Shown piece after piece: positions 5,292 to 11,783 of a DNA stretch of 14,591 nt. Source of the stretch: RGIG3701 sp017403345 (GTDB lineage: Bacteria; Planctomycetota; Planctomycetia; Pirellulales; Thermoguttaceae); the NCBI GenBank assembly GCA_017403345.1, contig JAFQOH010000002.1, forward strand, positions 1 through 14,591. Direction: 5' to 3'. A program made the position numbers and the translations under genes. Under the pieces are notes generated by a model. It did no database searches and was not told where the DNA came from. It saw only the letters and a program-made list of their open reading frames with translations. The number at the start of each line of letters is the position of its first letter. Position 1 is the stretch's first letter.

Positions 5292-7835
5292 TCAGTTCGC
5301 GCCGTTCATGCTGTTCGCATCACGCAGCGGGTCGCCGTGAAGAACGCGTTCGTCGACCTCCGTCCGTTTTGCGTCGTTGAATCGGTCCAGCGTTCCGACT
5401 AAGTATCCGGTGATTCTGCGAATGCGCTCAAAGGGCACCTCCCCTTCCGTGCGTCCGCATTTCGGGCAGACGTCGTGAATGACGCCGTTGAATCCGCATA
5501 CCGGGTCGCGGTCCACCGGGTGATTGATCGCTCCGTAGCCGATCCCAGCTTTCCGCATCGCGTGGATGACCTGCTCGAACGCTTTCGGATTCTGCGTCAG
5601 GTCACCGTCCAGCTCGATGTAGGTGATGTGGCCGGCATTCGTCAGTGCGTGGTACGGCGCCTCAAGCCGGATCTTCTCGAAAGCACTGAGTTTGTGGTAG
5701 ACCGGCACGTGGAAACTGTTCGTGTAGTACTCGTGGTCCGTGATCCCTGGGATCTTCCCGAAACGCCGCCGGTCAATTCGCAGAAAACGTCCGGAAAGGC
5801 CTTCCGCAGGCGTCGCAAGGAGCGTGAAGTTCAGTTTCATTTCCGCACTCTTTCGGTCTACAAAATCGCGCATGGCTCCCACGATCTTCAGCCCGAGCTC
5901 CTGCGCCTTGGCACTTTCGCCGTGATGGACGCCGGTGAGAGAACGCAGCGTCTCCGCAAGCCCGATGAATCCGATGGAAAGCGTACCGTGCTTCAGGACC
6001 TCGCCGATCACGTCATCCTCGCCGAGCTTTTCACTTCCCAGCCAAACTCCCTGCCCCATCAGGAACGGGAAATTTCGCACTTTTTTGGAGGACTGGATGG
6101 CGAAACGCTCCAAAAGCTGCTCCGCACAGAGTTCCAGTTTGCGTTCCAGTTCCTCAAAAAACCACTTCAGGTCCCCCTTGGCGCGAATGGCGATGCGGGG
6201 AAGGTTGATGGACGTGAAACTCAGGTTTCCGCGAGAGTACGAGATCGCATTTTCCGGATCGTAAACGTTCGCCGCCACGCGCGTTCGGCACCCCATGTAC
6301 GAGATCTCCGTTTCGGGACGTTTCGGGTCGTAGAGGCTCAGATTGAACGGTGCGTCCTGGAACGAAAAGTTCGGGAAAAGCCGTTTCGCACTCACCCGGC
6401 ACGCCAGCCGGAAGAGGTCGTAGTTCGGTTCGCCCGGCGCAGTGTTGATCCCCTCCTTGACGCGGTAGACGTGGATCGGAAAGATCGGAGTCTCGCCGTT
6501 TCCCATCCCTGCTTCGTGCGCGAGAAGGACGTTTTTCGTCACCATCCGCCCTTCCGGAGACGTGTCCAGCCCGTAGTTGATCGAAGAAAACGGAGTCTGC
6601 GCTCCGGCGCGGGAGTGCATCGTGTTCAGATTGTGGATCAGCGCTTCCATTGCCTGGTAAGTCGCCCGGTCCACTTCCTTGAGCGATTCCGTGACCGCGA
6701 ATTTCTGCGCTTTTTCGAGGATCGGCGCAAGACTGCACTCTGCCGCAGAGCTTGACCCACATTCCGACGCGGTCTTTTCGACCGTTTCGAGGATCCTGCG
6801 CCGCAGTTCTGCCCCGAATTCAGAGTGGTCTTCCAGTTTCAGAGAGAGGCCGTTCGCGAGCAGTTCTTTTACCAGAGCGTCCAGGTCCAGTTTTTCGGGC
6901 ACATCGCCGGCCAGGAGCGCCAGAGCTTTGGCGAAGTTTTTGGTGAAGAATTTCTGGAACGTCCGCGTGACTCCGGGGGCGAGCGCGTAGTCGAAATTCG
7001 GGATGCTCTGTCCGCCGTGCTGGTCGTTTTGGTTTGCTTGGATCGCGATGCAGGCCAGTGCTGCGTAGGACTGAATGTCTTTCGGTTCGCGCAGTTCGCC
7101 GTGCCCGGTACCGAAGCCGTTTTTGAAGAGACGCAGCAGGTCGATCAGGCAGCAGGTGGTGGTCATGGCGTAGAAATCCATGTCGTGAATGTGGATGTCG
7201 CCGTCTTCGTGCGCCTGCGCGAATTTGGGATCCAGAATGTGCGTGAGGCAGAACTGCTTCGCCCCCTCCGACCCGTACTTGAGCATGAGTCCCATGGCGG
7301 TGTCGCCGTTCACGTTCGCATTTTCGCGCTTGATGTCGCTTTCTTTTGCGTCTTTGAACGTGAGGTCCTCGTAGGTGCGCATCAACCGGGTGTTCCGCTC
7401 ACGGATCCGCGTCCGTTCCGCACGGTAAAGGACGTACTTTCGGGCAGCGTTTACTTTCCCGGCTTCCATGAGGACCGCTTCGACGGTGTCCTGGATCTCT
7501 TCCACGCCGGGTTCTGGCGCAGTTTCAGACACAGTTTCAGACGCAGTTTCAGACGCAGTTTCAGACGCAGTTTCAGACGCACGTCCGAGGGCTTGGATCT
7601 TTTGCGTGACGCGCATTTCCAGCCGTCCGAGTTCGTCAGCCGAGACGGTTTCGCCGGCAGCCTGAAAGGCTTTCTGCATTGCTGAGCGGATCTTCTCCGG
7701 ATAGAACGGCACGCGGCGGCCGTCACGTTTCCGAATGAACTGGAAGAAAGGGAACGCACGTTCCGCATCTCCGAAGAACTCTCTCTGGCTGGTTTGTACA
7801 GACGCACTCATTCCCATGACGGCCGGTTTATTCAT
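5292..7835 (-). CDS. nrdD: Anaerobic (class III) ribonucleoside-triphosphate reductase
   Basis: An 847-aa protein that reduces ribonucleoside triphosphates to dNTPs by glycyl-radical chemistry. The ATG at 7835 has GGGGA just upstream; the frame stays open back to 8123 only because it crosses the 17-bp array, and that extension has a TTG, not an ATG. An ATP-cone (FIRKRDGRRVPFYPEKIRSAM, from about residue 27) is followed by the catalytic barrel with DIHIHDMDFYAMTTTCCL, QANQNDQHGGQS, HSRAGAQTPFSSINYGL and MGCRTR. The C-terminus has RRITGYLVG with the radical glycine at about 810. The zinc region shows Cys780, Cys790 and Cys793; the fourth position is Asp (DRDPVCG) where E. coli has Cys, which I believe also occurs in clostridial-type relatives. 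An in-frame (SETA) repeat is inserted in or beside the ATP-cone at residues 86-105. Second gene of the riboswitch operon. Confidence 0.96.
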   Translation of the reverse strand: MNKPAVMGMSASVQTSQREFFGDAERAFPFFQFIRKRDGRRVPFYPEKIRSAMQKAFQAAGETVSADELGRLEMRVTQKIQALGRASETASETASETASETVSETAPEPGVEEIQDTVEAVLMEAGKVNAARKYVLYRAERTRIRERNTRLMRTYEDLTFKDAKESDIKRENANVNGDTAMGLMLKYGSEGAKQFCLTHILDPKFAQAHEDGDIHIHDMDFYAMTTTCCLIDLLRLFKNGFGTGHGELREPKDIQSYAALACIAIQANQNDQHGGQSIPNFDYALAPGVTRTFQKFFTKNFAKALALLAGDVPEKLDLDALVKELLANGLSLKLEDHSEFGAELRRRILETVEKTASECGSSSAAECSLAPILEKAQKFAVTESLKEVDRATYQAMEALIHNLNTMHSRAGAQTPFSSINYGLDTSPEGRMVTKNVLLAHEAGMGNGETPIFPIHVYRVKEGINTAPGEPNYDLFRLACRVSAKRLFPNFSFQDAPFNLSLYDPKRPETEISYMGCRTRVAANVYDPENAISYSRGNLSFTSINLPRIAIRAKGDLKWFFEELERKLELCAEQLLERFAIQSSKKVRNFPFLMGQGVWLGSEKLGEDDVIGEVLKHGTLSIGFIGLAETLRSLTGVHHGESAKAQELGLKIVGAMRDFVDRKSAEMKLNFTLLATPAEGLSGRFLRIDRRRFGKIPGITDHEYYTNSFHVPVYHKLSAFEKIRLEAPYHALTNAGHITYIELDGDLTQNPKAFEQVIHAMRKAGIGYGAINHPVDRDPVCGFNGVIHDVCPKCGRTEGEVPFERIRRITGYLVGTLDRFNDAKRTEVDERVLHGDPLRDANSMNGAN
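7520..7579 (-). repeat. 12-bp in-frame tandem repeat (SETA) within the nrdD ATP-cone region
   Basis: Five units of GCAGTTTCAGAC on the plus strand (the second begins ACAG) encode Ser-Glu-Thr-Ala blocks with one Val variant, at about residues 86-105. The repeat lies between QKIQALGRA and PEPGVEEIQDTVEAVL, inside the span normally occupied by the ATP-cone. Confidence 0.95.
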
Positions 7836-7903
7836 ACAGTCCCCAAAATTCAAAAAACAAAAACGAAAAACGAAAATCCCCTTAAACGGCGAGTTTTTGC
7901 AAA

Positions 7904-8124
7904 GTGCCGGTTTTTGCAAAGTGCCGGTTTTTGCAAAGTGCCGGTTTTTGCAAGGTGCCGGTTTTTGCAAGGTCCGGTTTTCTGCAAGGTCCGGTTTTCT
8001 GCAAGGTCCGGTTTTCTGCAAGGTCCGGTTTTCTGCAAGGTCCGGTTTTCTGCAAGGTGCCGGTTTTTGCAAAGTGCCGGTTTTTGCAAGGTACCGGTTT
8101 TTGCAAGGTACCGGTTTTTGCAAG
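7904..8124 (-). repeat. 17-bp tandem array (13 units) between dcd and nrdD
   Basis: Thirteen uninterrupted 17-bp units with three main sequences on the plus strand: A, GTGCCGGTTTTTGCAAA or ...AAG; B, GTCCGGTTTTCTGCAAG; C, GTACCGGTTTTTGCAAG. In order they run four A, five identical B (7972-8056), two A, two C. Degenerate partial units flank the array (7891-7903 and 8125-8143). Each unit carries the palindrome CCGG, and A and C also carry TTGCAA. Because 17 is not a multiple of 3 and no unit has stops in the main frames, long meaningless open frames cross it on both strands. On the operon transcript it forms most of the 320-nt spacer before nrdD. Confidence 0.97.
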
Positions 8125-8155
8125 GTGCCGGTTTTCTGCGAAACGGAAGGACGCG

Positions 8156-8677
8156 TTACTCAAAATCTTTCCATGAAAGACTCGGCTGGATCCCTGAATT
8201 GTTCTGATACTTTCCGCTGACGTAGTTTTGGAATTCGCCCTCCACGGTGTGGTAGTAGATCTGGCAGATCTCCATTCCGGGGTAGATGCGGATCGGCATG
8301 ATGGCGTGTATCTCCAGCGTCCAGTAGCCGGCGAACCCCACGTCTCCGAAACCGGCGGTCACGTGCACACAGAGTCCGAGCCTTCCCATCGAGGAACGCC
8401 CTTCCAGCATCGGCACAAAACCGTCCGTCCGGGTGAATTCCACCGTGCGCCCGAGGTACAGCACTCCCGGTTCGAGGACCAGTCCGTCTTCCGGGATGCG
8501 CAGGATCTTGTACGCATTGGCTTTTTTTACGTCAAGGACCGGCTCCGTGTAGACGAGCAGTTCGTCATGGAGGCGGAGATTGTAGCTGTTTGGATTCAGC
8601 TGTTTTTCAGAAAAAGGATCGATCTGGATCTTCCCGTTCCTGACCTCTTCACGGATCTTCAAACCTGAAAGGATCAT
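8156..8677 (-). CDS. dcd: dCTP deaminase
   Basis: A 173-aa trimeric-type enzyme that deaminates dCTP to dUTP (some relatives also hydrolyse it to dUMP), feeding thymidylate synthesis. Recognisable features are MILSG at the start, QLNPNSYNLRL, LEPGVLYLGRT, the active-site block EGRSSMGRLGL, HVTAGFGDVGFAGYWTLEI with the expected glutamate, ICQIYYHTVEG and the C-terminal SGKYQNNSGIQPSLSWKDFE. The tail and HVTAGFGDVG block recall the version common in Clostridia and Bacteroidota, so transfer is possible but unproven. Length is normal, with a G-rich stretch about 10 nt before the ATG. First gene after the cobalamin riboswitch. Whether it is mono- or bifunctional cannot be read from the sequence. 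Confidence 0.95.
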   Translation of the reverse strand: MILSGLKIREEVRNGKIQIDPFSEKQLNPNSYNLRLHDELLVYTEPVLDVKKANAYKILRIPEDGLVLEPGVLYLGRTVEFTRTDGFVPMLEGRSSMGRLGLCVHVTAGFGDVGFAGYWTLEIHAIMPIRIYPGMEICQIYYHTVEGEFQNYVSGKYQNNSGIQPSLSWKDFE

Positions 8678-8930
8678 GCGCTGAAATCCCCCGAAAAAAT
8701 TTCACAAAAAAACGACAAAAACGACAAAAACGACAAAAACGAAAAACTCCAGAGAAAAACACGCTCTGGCAAACGCGCGATCTGCAACGATCTCCCAGGC
8801 ACCGTGTTTTTCACCCGTCCATTCCCTGCAAGTCCAGTTTCGCCAAAAATTTCGCCCAAAAAGGGCAAGACCGCACTTGGGGGCCAACTGATCCAGCCGC
8901 CGTCCATCGCAGCGGCCGTCTCGTGAGGCT
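8678..8930 (-). promoter_or_regulatory. Leader between riboswitch and dcd; possible expression platform
   Basis: About 250 nt with no credible gene. On the minus strand, CCAGAG (8769-8764) can pair with CTCTGG (8754-8749) around a 9-nt loop, followed by AGTTTTTCGTTTTT, a weak terminator candidate. Nearer the aptamer, CCAGCC just after its last conserved bases could pair with GGCTGG about 30 nt on, competing with the aptamer's closing helix. Three 9-bp units ACGACAAAA (plus strand 8712-8738) then follow. I cannot tell whether control acts on transcription or translation. Confidence 0.4.
8712..8738. repeat. 9-bp tandem repeat upstream of dcd
   Basis: Three exact units of ACGACAAAA with a partial fourth to 8746. 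On the minus strand this gives T-rich stretches (GTTTTTGTC) between the candidate terminator stem and the dcd ribosome-binding site. Confidence 0.85.
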
Positions 8931-9119
8931 GGCAGGTCTTCTGACTCCCGGCCATCCGCGTCCGCCTTCTCGACGAGCTCTTCATTCATTTCTCCGCACC
9001 GTCAATGGCTTTTCAGAATTGGACGCTTCTATTCCGGATACAGCGGCGAGGACCGTTCCGGCATTTGACCGGATTCCCTGTTTCCAGATATTGTGTAATT
9101 TCACACCAACCCCACAACG
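8931..9119 (-). ncRNA. Cobalamin (B12) riboswitch aptamer
   Basis: The minus strand carries the conserved cobalamin-aptamer elements in order: AGGGAA (9079-9074) leading into TCCGG-TCAAATG-CCGGA; CGGTCCTCGCCGCTGTATCCGG (the family's CCGC-ACTGTA core, about 9055-9034); GCCATTG (9009-9003), the usual GCCACTG; GAGAAGGC (8971-8964), the usual GGGAAGGC; and GAGTCAGAAGACCTGCC (8947-8931), the hallmark 3' element. A small GTGT/ACAC hairpin near the 5' end fits the first peripheral helix. It begins at the predicted transcription start and precedes dcd-nrdD-nrdG. B12 binding normally switches the downstream genes off. The exact 5' boundary is approximate. Confidence 0.92.
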
Positions 9120-9125
9120 TCTTGT

Positions 9126-9153
9126 ATTTTAGCAGGAATCTATATTTTGTCAA
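9126..9153 (-). promoter_or_regulatory. Sigma-70-type promoter of the riboswitch-dcd-nrdDG operon
   Basis: On the minus strand a perfect TTGACA (9153-9148) is followed after 16 bp by TAAAAT (9131-9126). Transcription should start near 9119, immediately before the cobalamin aptamer. It is divergent from the DUF1080-gene promoter at 9286-9314. The A-rich stretch between them (9154-9285) shows no gene. Confidence 0.85.
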
Positions 9154-9285
9154 GAGATTTCCCGCAGAAATTCTGAATTTTTTCAAGAAACTCCCTCATA
9201 AAAAAAGCGTTTCATCCTCCCGATCCCCCCAAAAAGAAAAAATAGGAAATTCGGGAAAACTGAAGAAAAATCCACTAGGTACTCC

Positions 9286-9314
9286 TTTCAAAAAATCTTA
9301 ACTTGTGGTATGAT
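9286..9314 (+). promoter_or_regulatory. Extended -10 promoter for the DUF1080 gene
   Basis: TGGTATGAT at 9306-9314 is an extended -10 element; 17 bp upstream is a weak -35 (TTTCAA, 9286-9291). Transcription would start near 9321. Confidence 0.55.
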
Positions 9315-9320
9315 GGAAGC

Positions 9321-9494
9321 AGTTTTGCGAGACAGACCTGTGCGGCAGACCTCCTGCCTTCCGTACGGCCGCGCCGCCAAGCTGGGACCTGTTTCGTTTT
9401 CACAGACAGTCGATCCGGTGCAGATCCGTCGAACCTGCCGATCTGCCTCTGATCGATCCAACCATTTGATTTCATTCGATTTAAGGAGTTTTTC
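9321..9494 (+). promoter_or_regulatory. Structured 174-nt leader of the DUF1080 gene
   Basis: Noncoding leader with a 5-bp hairpin GGCAG-ACCTC-CTGCC and a 7-bp stem GCAGATC (9420-9426) with GATCTGC (9440-9446). It ends in TAAGGAG, a strong Shine-Dalgarno 6-7 nt before the ATG. I do not recognise a known riboswitch class. Confidence 0.4.
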
Positions 9495-10286
9495 ATGAAA
9501 AAATCAGTTCTTTCTTTCGTGTCGGCCGTCGTGTTGGCATCGGTTTCCGCATTGAGCGCGGCAGAATGGAAAAGCGGCATTCAGTGGGTCGAGCCTCCAG
9601 TCGTTGATCCGGGTCCGGAAACCGCTCCGGCAAACGTTCCCTCCGACGCCGTCGTGCTGTTCGACGGAAAAACCATGGACGCCTGGGAAAACGGTCAGAA
9701 CTGGCCCATCAAAGACGGGGCGGTCTACTCTGGACGCGGAATGGTCGTCACGAAACAGAAATTCGGGTCCGTTCAGCTTCACGTCGAATTCGCGACGCCC
9801 GCAGAAGTGAAAGGCCACAGTCAGGGACGCGGAAACAGCGGCGTTTTCTGGGGGCCGTATGAGGTCCAGGTCCTCGACTCCTACCAGAACCAGACCTACT
9901 TTGACGGCCAGTGCGGCTCCATTTACAAACAGAATCCTCCGGCGGTAAACTGCTGCCGTAAACCTGGCGAATGGCAGTCCTACGACATTATCTTCATGCG
10001 TCCGGAATTCAACGAAAAAGGCGAAGTCATCCGCCCAATGTACGTCACGGTCTTCCAGAACGGCATCCTCGTGCAGAATCATCTTCAGGTCAAAGGCGAG
10101 ACCTACTATCACCTGAAGCCGTTCTACACCGCCCACGACGCCAAGATGCCGATCCGTCTCCAGGACCACGGAAACCCCGTCCGTTTCCGCAACATTTGGG
10201 TCCGCGAGATCGCCGACACGCCCGTCCAGCCCATCCAGGAGACCTCTCCGGTGAAACCGTTCGACGTTTTCGGAGCGCAGGACTGA
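9495..10286 (+). CDS. Secreted DUF1080 (3-keto-disaccharide hydrolase family) protein
   Basis: A 263-aa protein with a clear signal peptide (MKKSVLSFVSAVVLASVSALSAAEW, likely cleaved after SAA). The mature part carries the DUF1080 pattern: VVLFDGKTMDAWE, the RGNSGVFWGPYEVQVLDSY block, YFDGQCGSIYKQNPPAVN, GEWQSYDIIFMRPEF, TVFQNGILVQNH and a closing LQDHGNPVRFRNIWVREI. The family has a LamG-like beta-sandwich fold; some members cleave 3-keto-glycosides, others are uncharacterised. It is expanded in Planctomycetota, where such proteins are usually secreted for carbohydrate use. It has its own promoter and leader and stands alone, with a repeat island after its stop. The exact substrate cannot be inferred. 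Confidence 0.92.
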   Translation: MKKSVLSFVSAVVLASVSALSAAEWKSGIQWVEPPVVDPGPETAPANVPSDAVVLFDGKTMDAWENGQNWPIKDGAVYSGRGMVVTKQKFGSVQLHVEFATPAEVKGHSQGRGNSGVFWGPYEVQVLDSYQNQTYFDGQCGSIYKQNPPAVNCCRKPGEWQSYDIIFMRPEFNEKGEVIRPMYVTVFQNGILVQNHLQVKGETYYHLKPFYTAHDAKMPIRLQDHGNPVRFRNIWVREIADTPVQPIQETSPVKPFDVFGAQD

Positions 10287-10293
10287 GCACTTG

Positions 10294-10640
10294 AGTTCAC
10301 CACGGAAGATACAGAGGTGTGCACTGAAAGACACAGAAAGACACTGAAAGACACTGAAAGACACTGAAAGACACTGAAAGACACAGAAAGACACAGAAAG
10401 ACACAGAAAGGCACTGAAAGGAAACACGAAAAACTCGGAAAAATGTGAAATACACCCAAAGGCGATCAAAAATTTTTTAAATCTTTCGCGTCTTTTCGGG
10501 TTTTTCGTGAAATTCGTGTCAGCGCACGTTCCCTGCCTTTTTTCTTCTCTTTCCTTTCAGTGGGTTTCTGCGTCTTTTCAGTGCACTCAGCGGTAAGATC
10601 GGAATTGGGATCGGTACGCACATTCCGGGTGGACTTTTTT
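10294..10640. repeat. Intergenic repeat island, copy B, with 10-bp tandem array
   Basis: After ACCACGGAAGATACAGAGG there are ten 10-bp units (10321-10420), ACACTGAAAG or ACACAGAAAG with GCACTGAAAG at each end. Further on, 10567-10594 read on the minus strand matches 2593-2620 at 26 of 28 positions, so the island is an expanded imperfect palindrome related to copy A. Words near 10506-10543 (CGTGAAATTCGTGTCA, CCTTTTTTC) repeat those at 3039-3079. Long open frames here are Val/Ser/Phe-rich read-through of the repeat. No RNA gene was recognised. Confidence 0.8.
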
Positions 10641-10682
10641 TAGATTTTCCGCGAAAAAAACGACTTTTTTGAGAAAAAACTC

Positions 10683-10711
10683 TTGAAAAAAAACAGAGAT
10701 CCGAGTATAAT
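10683..10711 (+). promoter_or_regulatory. Sigma-70-type promoter for the DUF1559-rsgA pair
   Basis: TTGAAA (10683-10688) and a perfect TATAAT (10706-10711) are 17 bp apart. The predicted start near 10718 leaves a short leader ending in GGAGAAAG before the ATG at 10757. Confidence 0.85.
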
Positions 10712-10756
10712 AGGATCGTTTGTGGCAGTTTCGATTTTTAACGTGGAGAAAGATCC

Positions 10757-11770
10757 ATGAAAAAGAAAGGTTTTACGCTCGTAGAGCTGCTCGTCGTTAT
10801 CGCGATCATCGGGATGCTGGTCGCACTGCTTCTCCCTGCGATCCAGATGGCTCGTGAATCCGCACGCCGCGCACAGTGCACCAACAAAATGAAGCAGCTT
10901 GGTCTGGCGACGCACAATTACGTTTCCGCTTACCGCGACACGCTCCCCCCGGGGGTCGGTGACCGCGTGTACAAAGAATCGTGGGATCCCGGCGTGGATA
11001 ATTACGGGGTTTTTGCGTATCTTCTTCCTTACTTGGAATACGAATCGCTCTACAAAATGATCGATTTCGACAAAGCCCTCAACTCTTTCCTTCTGACCTC
11101 GGACGGACAGGTCGTGCTGTACACGCACATTCCGACGTTCATCTGTCCTTCCTGGGGAGAAGAACCGGTCGCGAGTGTCGGATATGGTCTGGAAACGTTC
11201 GAAAAAGGAGCGCTGACCACCTACAACGGCGTGAACGGCGCCTACATTAGCAGCTCGGACAATAACGGCCTGAAAGACGGACAGAAAATGAAGGTCCCGA
11301 CCTACATGAATTCCTGTTTCGGCAAGATCCCGAACAACGGTCTGCTCCAGTACGGGGCCAAAACTCCCATTTCCATGGCGCCGGATGGTCTGAGCACGAC
11401 GCTCCTTTTCGGTGAAATGGTCCACAACGACAAAGACGCCGGCAAGCAATACTATGAGTACCCCGGCATGAACCGTGCATGGATCCGCGGATGCCAGGCA
11501 AACGGAAACGGCGCGAAAACGCTCTATCCCGTCAAAGCGATCCGGTACGCACTCAACACGGAGTCGAACCGCAACGACAATGGATCCACGGAAACCTCTG
11601 TTCCCTTCAATCACACTCCGTTCGGCACGCGTCACTCCGGAGGAGCCTTCTTCACGCGCGGCGATGGAAGTACGGCATTCCTCAACGATGAGATCCTCCT
11701 CTCCGTCCTGAAACGCATGGCAACGCGCAACGGCGGGGAGATGTACGACGAAGAAGAGGAAGAAGACTGA
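10757..11770 (+). CDS. DUF1559 protein with prepilin-type N-terminus
   Basis: A 337-aa protein. MKKKGFTLVELLVVIAIIG is a type IV prepilin/pseudopilin leader, processed between Gly5 and Phe6 and methylated on the new N-terminus; the hydrophobic helix that follows anchors or assembles it. LLPAIQMARESARRAQCTNKMKQLGLATHNY continues the conserved DUF1559 start. Near the C-terminus His293 and Asp303-Gly304 form the H-X9-DG signature of this family. The last residues are very acidic (DEEEEED). The family is massively expanded in Planctomycetota; its role is not established, with a pseudopilus or secretion-linked surface role often assumed. It has a strong promoter and good Shine-Dalgarno. rsgA follows only 13 bp later and is probably co-transcribed. 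Confidence 0.93.
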   Translation: MKKKGFTLVELLVVIAIIGMLVALLLPAIQMARESARRAQCTNKMKQLGLATHNYVSAYRDTLPPGVGDRVYKESWDPGVDNYGVFAYLLPYLEYESLYKMIDFDKALNSFLLTSDGQVVLYTHIPTFICPSWGEEPVASVGYGLETFEKGALTTYNGVNGAYISSSDNNGLKDGQKMKVPTYMNSCFGKIPNNGLLQYGAKTPISMAPDGLSTTLLFGEMVHNDKDAGKQYYEYPGMNRAWIRGCQANGNGAKTLYPVKAIRYALNTESNRNDNGSTETSVPFNHTPFGTRHSGGAFFTRGDGSTAFLNDEILLSVLKRMATRNGGEMYDEEEEED

Positions 11771-11783
11771 GCATCGAGGCGCC

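Noticed and set aside
5475..6755. Long plus-strand frame opposite nrdD
   Set aside because: It shadows the strongly conserved nrdD catalytic region, shows no domain, and has no promoter or ribosome-binding site.
7836..8123. N-terminal extension of NrdD (about 96 residues of Gln-Lys-Pro/Lys-Asn-Arg repeats)
   Set aside because: It is read-through of the 17-bp array, which lacks stops in several frames. It begins at a TTG, not an ATG, while ATG 7835 has a GGGGA site and starts just before the ATP-cone.
7904..8124. Plasmid iteron origin
   Set aside because: Unit size fits, but there is no replication initiator gene nearby and the array lies inside an operon between two metabolic genes.
8702..8989. 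Small minus-strand proteins between the riboswitch and dcd
   Set aside because: The frames overlap the conserved 3' part of the cobalamin aptamer and end in Phe/Val-rich translation of the 9-bp repeat; there is no family resemblance.
10124..10469. Val/Ser/Phe-rich minus-strand proteins downstream of the DUF1080 gene
   Set aside because: Antisense translation of the 10-bp ACACTGAAAG array joined to antisense of the DUF1080 gene.
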